From positions 17,133,675 to 17,197,674 of the forward strand of contig OX419347.1 of NCBI GenBank assembly GCA_948470475.1: a DNA stretch of 64,000 nucleotides, in the 5' to 3' direction. Under the pieces are notes generated by a model. That model worked only from the letters and a program-made list of their open reading frames with translations. It did no database searches and was not told the DNA's origin. Every line of letters begins with the position of its first letter. Within the stretch, counting starts at the first letter, position 1. Of this stretch, positions 13,258 through 39,600 are shown one piece after another. The position numbers and the translations under genes were made by a program. Source of the stretch: Galaxea fascicularis. Lineage: Eukaryota > Cnidaria > Anthozoa > Scleractinia > Euphylliidae.

Positions 13258-15266
13258 ATGGCCTCGGTGCGTTCATTGTTAAAGAAGACCGTGATCCGTG
13301 TGATCGCTTTTGCTTTTATGGTGTCCATTGGTTCCATCGTTTTCTCAGTTGTGGAACGTCCAAATGCCGAGGATGTACTGAAAACTAAAGAAAAGACTCT
13401 GGAAAGCCTACAGAAAGAAATGGAAGTCAAATACCGTATGAAGAAGGAGGACTTCGAGAATTTTTCAAAACGATCCCATGAGGCACTTGGGCTTGGTGGG
13501 CCAGAATGGGATTACGTGGATGGTCTGCGGTTTGCCTTTGAAACACTGACGACTATAGGTAAGAGGATCGATGTGTTCATTCTTATGAGTGACAGAAAAT
13601 ATAGATTGATGCTGTAAACTTGATGGATCGGAAACCTTTGTTTAGTTTTGTTAATCCGATCAGGTGGCTATTGGATAATTTAACATGAATATATTGCACG
13701 CGTTGTAATGCCGGGGAAGCTTCAGAGTTTGCTTGAGGGAGAAAATGAATGTGAGCAAGCATTAACCGATAATTCTAGTGTGTGTTACAGGCCTGCCAAT
13801 TCTCTACAGTTCGCCCGTACAAGATTATATACGAGACTGATAACAGAATTTTCAACTGTTTCATTGGTCAGATACCCCCTTTCACTGCACTCCTCTGCAT
13901 ACTGTTTCACCTTTGGAGAAGTATTCCAGCATATAGCAAAGTAGAAATTGTTTGCAGGGTCTTCTCGTCAGAAAACCCGTTCGAAAGAAAGCGCAAGTTT
14001 ATTTTCCACGTTTCGCTGTTGTTGGTGAATAAGCGAAGATCCTCTACCATCGGAACATCATCCTTGCTATCATACTTATCGTCTACGATTTATATGGTCA
14101 GCGGTTGAATTGAACAACAATTTAACAAACTCGCGATGGCTCTCAAAAGAATAATTTTGAGACGCCTACGGGAGGTGTCATTGTTTTTCCCAGAGCCTCC
14201 GGGTTCTTGGCCGCCGTGGCCTTCTGGAACGAAAGACCTGTCGACTTCGAAAATACCATCAGATTTTTAATGCCACATTCGTACCCAAGCTCTTAATCAT
14301 AGTTTTATCTGAAGGCCGAGTAACTATATACTGCATAAATGAATTTTACGTCTATGGCATTTATACCTCTTAGAATTTGTGTTTATCAACGGAGTTGACA
14401 ATGTTAATTGACCACCCTACAGGGATTCTAAAAGCTGACGTTTCGAGCGTTAACCCTTCGTCAGAGCGGGAAATCCAAGTAACCGAGTTCGACGTGCGGA
14501 CCGAGTTTTTTCTTGTTCGCTTATGGCCATAAGTCACGAATAATTAGAATGATATATGAAAGCAGTCAATAATTTCCCTCAATGTAATTTAGGATATGGC
14601 GCCATTGCTCCCTCTACCAGTGTTGGTCAGGGCCTGTGCATGGTCTTTGCACTTCTTGGTATCCCTGTTACCATCCTAGCCTTTCAGTCAGTTGGTGAAC
14701 TCATGAGTCGGGGAATCAGTTCTTTGATCGCCGGTACTGAAAGGCTGTGCTGCGGAAGAGAGCCAAGCCACGTGGAGGCTAAGTGTACTGCAGTGACTTG
14801 CATCTTGATGTTAATAATGCTGCTGTGCGGAGTTGTGCTGCAAAGAGTCACAGGTACAGAGGACTGGAGTTTTCTCGTGGGGCTTTACTTCTGGTTTATC
14901 ACCTTCACCACTATCGGTTATGGAGATTATGTACCAGAGATCGATAAATCACACGTATCTCCAGCCGGGGTGACGATACAGCTGGTCTGGACCACCTTGG
15001 GGCTGTGCGTGGTTTCCAGCGTACTCAACGCCTTGGCCACGTTTATCGAGAAAAGGAGGGAAAAATGCAAACCTCGTTGTTGTGGTTGTCTTGGAAACCG
15101 AGAATCTAAGGACTTAGAGAGGTATGAAAAGAATGAAAAGCAGATGTATGAGAACCACAATAGTGGAAATGTCTCGAATGGGTATCGCCACGTTCCACGA
15201 GCGCACTGGAATGAAAATGATAGGCGTAAAACGGAGAATAATTACCAAAGTGTCACCTATGTCTGA
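13258..15266 (+). CDS. Two-pore-domain (K2P) potassium channel
   Basis: Exons 13258-13558 and 14593-15266; phase 1 is kept, giving 324 residues. The start is the first ATG, after TTG at 13255. Order of parts: first membrane helix about residues 11-30; an extracellular cap rich in charged helix; pore loop 1 ending TTIGYG, split by the intron exactly inside the filter (ATA G / GA TAT); the second and third helices; pore loop 2 with TTIGYGD; a fourth helix; and a basic, Cys-rich cytoplasmic tail (KCKPRCCGCLG). Two filters in a chain with four membrane helices define K2P leak channels, which act as dimers and set the resting potential. The cap lacks the cysteine that links TWIK-type dimers, so I do not assign a vertebrate subfamily. 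The intron carries a Penelope-type fragment with a ribozyme-like fold. Confidence 0.92.
14423..14476 (-). ncRNA. Hammerhead-ribozyme-like motif of a Penelope-type remnant
   Basis: Read on the minus strand: GGAUU, internal loop, GCU, then the core CUGACGA (plus 14464-14458), a short hairpin with GGGU/GCUC arms, the core GAAAC (14444-14440), and the cleavage triplet GUC (14439-14437), then AGC and AAUCC closing helix I. Both conserved cores and a two-part helix I can therefore be drawn. Helix III would be only the self-complementary ACGU, which in a single molecule is too short and suggests action as a dimer; there is an extra A next to helix II and a weak G-U closing pair. Hammerhead motifs are established in the repeat ends of Penelope-like elements. 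Activity of this copy is unproven. Confidence 0.5.
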
Positions 15267-17386
15267 GCTGGAAAACTGAAGACAAATGCACAACAAGAAG
15301 GGTGTGTGGTTTCGATTGGAGGGTGCATTGTGTAAAGGGATCACCGGCTGGGTATAAAGCGTCACACCTTCACAGCAATCACTGCAAAATATATAGTAAT
15401 CATTTTGCCTTCGCTTATCGACTATTTAAGGACTCCATTTCTTATTTTATCCCATGTAAACTGACAAACTGGTCAAGCCATTTGCGTAATAATTTAGAGG
15501 GGACTGCTTTGCCAAACAGTCGATCTTTTTTTTTCTTCTCTTAATTTTAATCGTTAGATCATAGATCACTCAAAAAGCAGCAATCACCGAAAGCGTGAAT
15601 CCTCGCGTGCTAGGCGCGCAAGTGAGACAACCTCCCAGTACTCGCCGCTCATACCAGACCTGTGTCAGGTATGTCAAAGAGCGAACCTGAGGGAGTGTGA
15701 CATGCGTAGAAGGGTATGTGCAGATCAAAGAGGGAGAATTCCAGAGCTGACTAGTCCGATACTGCAGCCCCACATTTCCCTCAGTTCAATCCTCAAATTT
15801 TCAAATAACTTTCCCTAGAATGTTATAAATTAGAGACGAAATGAAGGTTTTGCATTGACAACAGGCATCCAGTAGAAATTTTATTTTTATTTTCTACGAT
15901 CACGCAGAACTGACAACAAAGTTTAAAACAGTTATCTTTAACATAAACAGGTATCACGCTATTTCAACGCTTCATATATATTTTATAATTTTATAGACTG
16001 TTTTTGTGTATCAACATTGTTTAGGAATAACTTAAGAGATAGCTGTTATATGAAAAGTTAACTCGAAAAAGAAACGTTTCTGGGTTTTGGACGTTTACTC
16101 AGCGTCTCTTTTGGGCGTGTCTCGTTGTATGCGAGAAGAGCCATTACTCCGGCAGATATTTCAAATCATTTATCCTTTAGACCCAAGGATCAAAATTTTC
16201 ATTTTCATTTGTAACCCCCACATTGCTCTCGCCGAATAGATCTGATTCCTACAAACTACCTTTTCAGGCCAGAGACTCGTCACCGCCAACAGCAAAGCTC
16301 GCAATATGATGCCTTTCCGTCTCAAGCCCGAGATCGGTGTTTCACCCGTTTAGCCAAAATGAGACGGAATACGGTAACATATTGGACGACGGAAATTGTT
16401 CGAATATCAAGCAAATTCATCTTGTGTGATCCTGTCCTTAATTCTCCTGACCACTCTGTTTTATAAAGCAATGATATTACAAGGAGAAATTTGATGCTGA
16501 TCACTAATAGGGCTTAAAGGATCAATGGATGGAATCGTAATGCCTGTAAACTACCTGGAAAGAGGCCAAAAATTCCAGAACACAACTCTTTTCTGATCAC
16601 ATGATTCCGGAAATCACTTTATTTTTTACATACGTTCGTCAGGAATTCATCTGAACTTGTGAAAAACACAACAAAACTTTTTCGTTTTCTTATTGTGACG
16701 TGGTTTTAAAATGAAACCTTTGAAATAAGAAAAAAAGTCATCAAATTTTCTCATCTCATTCCATTTATTTTTAAATAACAAACATAGTCAAAAACAAACT
16801 TAAGCCGGAAGCTCTGACTTTTTCCTAGAGGAAAGTTTCAACGAAATTTCCAATCAAGCGAAAACTCGAGATCACGAAGTACCTGGAAACCAATTTTCTG
16901 AAAAGTTTCCTCAACAAGGAAATCAAATGACTAACACCGAAACTGAATGCCGTGAGATAAGAAATCTGAGGAATGAAGTTTGCAGCTCCAATGCTGACAG
17001 ATTAACTTACTTGAAACAATATCAACGAGTACTCGTCATATTACAGTCTTTACACCATGTACCTCATGTATTTGTTTTAACCACTGTGAAGTGACAGCAC
17101 CCATAACTGATACAATAAATGACTCTGACAATAAATAGATAAAACTCCACTAACAAAACTAACTTGGACATGAACATCTTTTCACGCTAGCTACCTGAAT
17201 TTTAACAAAAAGCCATATTAAATAACGTCTTCCTTGGTGTGAACTGAATGTTAGAAAATCCAAAAATCTGAGCAAATTTTGATGGACCGCTCAATTTCCT
17301 TCGACTCAAAACTCGTGTCACACAGAACCACCACCTAAGATTCATCCCCATCGGAGGTACCCAGGGGCTGAAGATTGTCGAGTCTC
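15267..17386. other. Intergenic; 3' flanks of two convergent genes
   Basis: The potassium channel (plus) and the kinesin (minus) converge here. No ORF, RNA gene or clear transposon was recognised. TTTATT at about 16768 could be a minus-strand AATAAA for the kinesin, but it lies about 620 bp past the stop and is uncertain. Confidence 0.45.
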
Positions 17387-31936
<14,550 letters not shown>

Positions 31937-33617
31937 TGGGGAGTATCTGTTCAGTTGTAGAAAAATGTCTGATCTTGAGCCAAAGGGTCGGGAGTTGTAG
32001 TGTTATTCATCCGTTGATATTCAGATTTTCCGCTCAAACTTCTTTCCCAACAGCTTTGAAATCAACATGATCCATCATCTGAGCCTGCAGCTGTGCAGCG
32101 TTTTCTCAGAAGAATTTTTGCGTTGTGTAATACAGTCACCAAAAGTAAAGGTGATTTTCAAACCCTGTGTGAAGTGTTGCGAGAGAACTGAAAGAGTTGT
32201 GACCATTTTTTTTTCCAGATAATCATTTTCTCAGTAAAAATTAATTAACAAGTGTGTAAGACGGGAAGCAGTAATTTGGTTCAGGAAGCCAATAACTTCA
32301 TCCGAGCAATCGCCATACCGCCTCGCGCTGCAAAAAAGCTCCACCCTCGACTAGCTCGGGGAAAGAATGAGTTAACCTGGTGACAGTGGTTCATATTGGC
32401 CGTTTTCACACTAGAGGACGAACAAGTCGTCTGGACGGACAAATCGTCTCAGACGAACAAATCGTCTGATGTGCAAACGGGACGAACAAATTTTTCGACG
32501 AACAAATCGTCTGATATTTGTCCGTCTGGAGAGACGATTTTTCCAAGACGATTTGCCCGTCGAGACGTACAAGTCGACAAAAGTACGACCTAAATTCACA
32601 TCAGATGAACAAATTGTCAGACGATTTGTCCGTCTCTAGTGTGAAAACGGCCATCAGCTCTATACCTCTGTTTGAAAGCTGAAATTTCAATCTGCCATGT
32701 TATCTTTTATTACAGTTTGCGGTTCCATCCTGTGGTCACCAGTGCGCAGGCCCCAATAGTATAAAATCATTATTGAGTACTCGGTCTGTTGTAACTTTTT
32801 GGTGTTCTCTGTCCGCCGTCCTTCTTCTCCGAACCGAACTACAACATGATCAATTTTGGTCATGCGCTACGTCAAAAAGTTTTTTTTCGCTCAATAACAG
32901 GAGTCAAAAAAACACAACCTCGATAAAAAATAACGAAACTTTATTTCAACTCAACAGTAATGAATGTAATGATTGTTTATTACATGTAATCCGAAAAGGT
33001 TACCTAATATGAAATATAATTCCAACTTGAAAATATATGATCTTACCTTTAACACAATTACAGATTATGTAGCAATTAAATATAAATTTCTTTAGCTGTC
33101 ATATACTTAGTTTTTACTGTTTAATCTTTACCTCGTAATCTTCAATACTAAGCAAAACGTTTGACCAAAAAAATCACTCAGGATTACTTTCACTTTGTGT
33201 CTTGTTCGTGGCGATAGCCATGTTTTTTATCCCTCTGCTAGACCATTTGAAAAGCGTGGTCCGTATGAAAATACAGGTCGATAGGTACTTACAATATCTA
33301 TCTTTGTTAATCAAAATGACCAGTCAATATTAATTTTGACGTTCTATAATTCGCCCACACTTTCGAAACGTGAGAAATTCTCGTTAAATAAACTACTGCA
33401 ACAACGAGCAGAATGATTATATATCGCGAATGTTATACGTTAAATGGCCAGTAAATACAGCGATATCGCTCTCGTTTCACTTTGCCGGTCGGGGCGATGA
33501 AAATGCCTCTAACACCATGGTGGCAATATTCTGTGGGCGAGTTTGCCATGGGCGAACTAACCGCTGACAAAACGGAACACAATTGTTAGTTACAAGTTGT
33601 CCATCAACCACGTGACA
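31937..33617. other. Intergenic: kinesin promoter side and DNAJC14 3' flank
   Basis: Between the kinesin start codon and the DNAJC14 stop codon, both genes on the minus strand. Apart from the inverted-repeat element at 32398-32652 I saw no gene or RNA. No TATA box is obvious upstream of the kinesin. Confidence 0.5.
32398..32652. mobile_element. Inverted-repeat element of repeated CGTCTG blocks
   Basis: 255 bp with near-perfect ends GGCCGTTTTCACACTAGAG and CTAGTGTGAAAACGGCC. Inside are about ten copies of a GACGAACAAATCGTCTG-like block in both orientations, so most of the element can fold on itself. Flanks ATT and ATC are at best an imperfect 3-bp duplication. It lies about 460 bp upstream of the kinesin start codon. 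Confidence 0.75.
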
Positions 33618-36600
33618 TTAACGCCTTTTCTTTCGTTTTCGTGGCTTGTGTTGCTTGTTTGATCCATGGTATCGATCGTCTTTAGGGTTAAACTGACCAA
33701 AAAACGCACGCATGAAATTCTCGAATTCCTCTTCCTCCAATCTATGAAAGAACACAAAAATAAAATAAAGGATCGAGAGATTAAAACTCATCAGATGGAC
33801 TAGCATTTGTATAATCTCTGCCAATCCCCTAGCACTGTGAGGATTCTCTGGGCCGGGGCCAGTAGGGATGGGGGAATGGTGGAGGGGGGACGAAACCCCT
33901 CTCCCGTTCTATTCCTGTTCCTCGCGGATACTCCTCCTGAAGACGATGGTAATAGGCTTGATGAAGCCATGACGGGAATACACACACAAGTAGCACTGTT
34001 TTAGTGTAGCTATCGACTGTTCTCTTTTCAAAATGTTTGGCCTTAAAATGAATCTGAGGAACGGCAGACAAACAGACTAATAATCTATAAATCTAGCATT
34101 TCATGCACTGTTCCAGGTAACTTTCAAGAGTCCGGGATTCATGAAAGATTTCTAATGGGTCAGCTGACATGAATCTTCCCAAATTTTCTTACTCAACAAC
34201 TCAAGTGTGTCGAGACAGGGAGCCATCTTTCTCGGGTTTTCACCCGAGGACCCGCTCTAATCTGGAATTCCAAAATAAAAGAACGCAATAAGCAACTATG
34301 CAGTACCTGGAGTTAAAGCCACTGCTTTGAGACTGCCGAGTCTTGAGCTTCAGATGAACCGTGTGAGGATTAGGCTCTAGCCGGTAGTTCCCAAGACCCT
34401 GCAATCGAACAACCACGTGACTGTTACGTACACCTGTAGTGTTACCCTGTTTGGGCCGATTTGGGCTACAAGTTCATAGTAAGCAAAATCACGTCGTCAC
34501 CGCATATTTGGGTTCGTATTTTGGTGAGAACTGTAGGTGTATGTTAGGGTTTAGTCGTAATTATGTCTGCAATTGGGATTTGTGTAAGAGTTGGTGTTAC
34601 AGCCGAGCGTTTTAATATCGTGGATAGAACATCCCAATTTAAGCAACAAATGGCAGTTCTCGGAAGCTTCCCGCATAAGAGCACAGTTTCCAACTACCTG
34701 AAATTTTAAAGCACGAGTTTGCTGCCTACGATAAACCGTGATCAACCTGAAGCTATTCACTGTACATCCACGCGCTGGTAGAGCGTTGAAATAACGCAAA
34801 GTTCACAGGTTCGAATCTTGCCTAAGCACGATTTTTTCAGGCTTTTTTTCGCGCCTCCATAAATTGTTTTCGTAACTTTCTCACCTGACAGGCTGCCCAT
34901 TCCGTGACATCATATATTTCACCCTCCATGCAGGCGTAGAAATGTAACTTGTATCCAAGAAAACTGCTTTCAGCCCACAAATCTCCCTGAAACACGCACG
35001 CACAAAATCCAAACTTTGTTAATTTAAGCGTTTCCATGTTCATTGATCTTTCCTACTGCTGATGTGAAGAAATAAATAAACAATTTAAACGGTGACTGAT
35101 CTAATCTGAATAGCTCTTCTGCCCCTTTCTAACACGTAAAAGTACACTGGATGCCTCAATGAGTAACCTGACCGTCACGGTAGATCAGAATGGCTTACAG
35201 ATATGTAGCATGAAGCACTTAGAAGCCTTACCAAAAAACACCAGACAAAAGACAGCAGCATCAATAACCCGATCATCAGGCGTTCCTTCAATTCAATTCC
35301 CTGACCCACCATCTTGATTGTGTAGAATAAGCTTACCTCCTTTGCTGCGTGTCTTGTGTTACATCGACCGCAAAAACGTGCTGTGAGAATAAACCTGTCT
35401 GTGCTGTAACGGCGGTGCTTTCCATCACACTCATTACAGTGTAAGTAATTTTGCATCTGTGGTGTAAAATGTAGGTTAAATATACCATAGATCATTCTAA
35501 ATGTGAGTGAGTGAAGGAAGCAAGATACTGAACTTAAAACAGCAAGGTTTACATCCGGGAAGGCCTGGTTGTGTGGGCGGTACAATCAAAGAAAGACAAC
35601 CAATGAACGCAAAGATTTGAGCAAATATTTCACATACAGTGTAGCATCATGCAACAATATGCATATAGTAAAATTGCCACACTGCATTTTCACTTCAAAG
35701 GCTATGTCTACAGCGGATAGCTCTTGGGTCGGCACGAAAACCATATCGGATGGGGCTTTTGTTCACACATAAAACGCTGATTTCGGGGCGATTTCTGTAA
35801 CGAAGCCGTGTCGATCTTGAAACTAGTGAATCGTCACATATCAGATAGGTTCCTGTACCACTCGAACCGTGGCGGAAGTGAATAATTAGGAGCAAGATTG
35901 GAACCCACTCAAACGGAACTAAATACCATACCAAACCATTTTCAGCACCAAACCCTCTTCGGCCAACCGTTCCGGTACGATGTGTTGGACTGTGTTAACG
36001 ACTTCTTCCAGTTCTCAGCCGTTTCTGTTCATTCCAGGCCGTAGTATTTTTCGTGTCGACATGATAAGCTCTCCGGTATAGTGTAGACAGCTCTTACGGC
36101 ACCTTTGTCTTCAAGTTGTTCTAAACGGCAATATTAGCAAACCTAAAGGATGGACCCACATATTTCAACTGTACACTCGGACTGTACCTCTTTCATCTTC
36201 CTCCCAAGATCAGCGAAAAATTGCTCAGGACTTCCAGGATGACTAGAACTTCCCCTCTGAAAGGAATATTAACAACAGTGGTTTAGAAATAACCAGCTAT
36301 AGAAATGACTGGAGATAATTTTTGGTAGGTGCAAAATAAAGCAGGGTTACTGAATACAAAAAAGACGAAACACAGAACATACCGTTTCCTCGTCTCTCCT
36401 TTTCCAGGCTGTCTCTCTGTCATAATCTCTACGCTTGTCCTGTTTAAAATAGTTAAAATATGTGATTCAAGAAAAGAAAGAATACCCGACCCCATAAAAG
36501 ATTATTGTGATTTCAATTTAACAAGACTGAAATCAAATAAAAAAATAGGCCATTTCCGAGTTCATGTCTGCCTCCTCTTCAAAGCGAGTCTAAGTGCGAA

Positions 36601-39600
36601 GTTTTTGTTATGTAATTAGTTTTCATTCATATGTAAAGTAGAACTAATTACCATCACAAAAACTTAGCACTTAGACTCGCTTTGAAGAGGAGGCAGACAT
36701 GAACTCGGAAATGGCCTATTATTTAAGCTCTATAGCGTGAGTCTTGGCTGCTCAATCTCCCGGGCCAGGGGCTCATGTATTAAACGTCCAAGCATTCCGG
36801 ATCAAATTGAATTTAGAGGTTTTGCACTTTAAGGCAAAGTGACTGACAATATATCCCCCTCTGCAAAAACCCTTTGAATTAACCTCAACAGATCCACTTG
36901 TGTGTACTTACAGGATCACTGAGAATGTCAAAAGCGTTTGCAAGAATCTTGAATGCCTCATCTGCTTGAGTGTGTGGGTTCTGCAAGGTACATGTAAATT
37001 TAAACAAATGCTGATTACTCTTGAAAATGTGTTAAGTGGTCCAACAAACCACACTGTCAACATTAATTAATTTTCATTGTCAAAGATACAAATGGTCATT
37101 TTGTTTCAATTCTTGGTTTTCCCCCATGTTCGACAAGACAGCCATGTTGGAGGTCAGTATGATACAAAGTCCTTTTTTTGCAGAATTTGCATAAAAATAT
37201 AGTTTTATAGTTGCCGCTGGAGAGACAGGCTAGTGTTAGTACCAACCAACATGGCCACCATGACATTACATGCAAACCAGCAATTGCAAGAAAAAAAACT
37301 TCACCAGAACCTTATCTGGGTGTATGAGTACAGCAAGCTTCCGGTACTGTTTCCTGATGTCATCGTCAGTGGCATCACTTGGCACTCCCAGCACACTACA
37401 ATGAAATCAAACACCACACAACATTGCAGACATTACTCTTGCTTTCTGTGTGTCTAGGTAAGGGTGTCATCAAGTTCTTGTTACCCATGGAATAATTTGG
37501 CCAAATTTAGAGATGGCCTATTTCACTCTTAGATTTGTATTTTTCATAAGTTAAACCTTAAATTAACATTTTCGTTACTTTTTCATTATTTCCTATTGAC
37601 ATGAATACTTACTTACAGTATGAGTTAAAAAAATGTTGCTTATAAACGTACAAAATACACTGTGACAAGTTGGCTCAAACCTGTAAGGATCACTCTCTTC
37701 GTTTTGCAACATGTGTCTAATTGCTGCATCTCCTGCAAACAACATGTGCAAAATTAAAGAATTATTTCACAAATTCACTGTCATCATCACACAGACAGTG
37801 ATAGTTTTATATACTGAGTACAAGTAACACACACTAAAACACAAGGATCATGCACATGGGTCACAGCGTAACATTACCATTTTCAGGCAGGTCATAGGTT
37901 TGACCCTGTGAAGAAGTCGTTCTTTGCGTTTCTCTGCGTCTTCTGATCCAGTCAAACAGAGCAGACATCCTGCTTCTCAAGGCAGAAAACAATCTGTCCA
38001 ATGTTGTGTAGCGAAGCACCTTCATGATCAACCAAGCACTTGTATACCAAGCACTAAGACCACAAAATAAGATAATAAACACATTGCTTTACAGCACCAA
38101 TATGATTGGCATTTCCAAATGATCCTATGTCAGACTGGCAACAAAACTACAGAAATTGTAGAAGGGGATTCTTGTTACTGTAGAAGAGTCATCACGAATA
38201 TCTAAGGGAGATTCCCTGTCCCAACTCCCTCAGAGGATGACCCTGTGTAGCAATACATTCACTATACAAAAACAGAAGATGCTGGTGACTGTATGTTACT
38301 GCCTAATAACTCTGGGAACCATGTTCTCCAGTGATAATGTTTTTCTTTAATATTGCTATGGTACTAGTGAGGAGAATTCATTTAACCGTTCAGTCATCCA
38401 TGGTGATCATTTAATTAAATTCTTATGACTTGTGTGTTTGATTCCATAGAGGAATTGTAAAGAGAAACTATATGCTGGTCACTGGCAGACTTACCAGTAG
38501 AGCACAAAGCCTACAATCACCACCAGAAGGAGGACAATGTAATACATAATTGACTTGAAGGCTTGGAAAAATTTGGATACTACAGTTGAACCTACAGAAT
38601 ATCAAAAAGGCAATTAAGAAAAAGTGAAGTCAAACATAGTTCATTATCCAAACTTTAAAACTTTATAATTATTATAATATACAAACCAGTAATCAAAGAT
38701 GAATGTTTACTTATTGGAAATAGGAAAACAAAACACACACAGCTATCCTATACAGTAAGAGTTTTAATTATATCTCTCAGTTACAGTGTAGTACAAGCAC
38801 TGTGATTGGTCAATTATGCGGGCTGTATTCTACTGTACGGCCCGCTAAATTTGAAAGACTCCTTTCCTACGTGGCTGATTAACCTCGGAGATATAATACA
38901 TATCTTACTAACCTTGTTTTCTCAGTCTGTACTGTAAGTTACGGATCCTTGTTTTTCCCGTTGATTTATGGCAGCGAGCGGGAAAAAAAATTGGTCCATA
39001 ACTTACAGTAGGGAGGTCTCAAACTTGGTTAGTAAGAGGTATACATGTGCACTTGGGGAATCCCCTTTCCAATGAAGCAAAACATCCAGAGGGTCAGTTC
39101 CAGAAAATATACATAGCTCCCTTACAAAAGGTCAATTGAAATTCCAAGGGGGAGGATGACAAAATCAAAACATTTCAAGGAAAGTATTGAGCTACATGTG
39201 TATTGGAATTTCTGGTGGGGGTAGGGGGTGCAAACCCAAAAACTTTCCATGGGGTGGGGGAAGGGATATTAACTCTAATATCAGAATGTATATTCTCCAC
39301 ACTGTCCTGAATACATTTTCTAAGGTTATGATAAAGAGAATTTGTTAAACAATCGAGACCTTGTTGATCACTTCCTTTTTTCTCTCAGCAGTGTTACACA
39401 ATGTGCTATTAGGAGAAATTACATGTAAACATTGGGCACTCCTGCTTAAGTCATGCACTAATTTTCCAGATTCAGGCAGGCCTTCACATCACAAAGTTTA
39501 CTTTTCTGACACAATAGCAGGTCTGTAGGCCAACGGAGATCATATTTAGGGAAATTAAGAGTCAAAGGTAAAATTGTCCAAAATGCCTCATTTGCATCAA

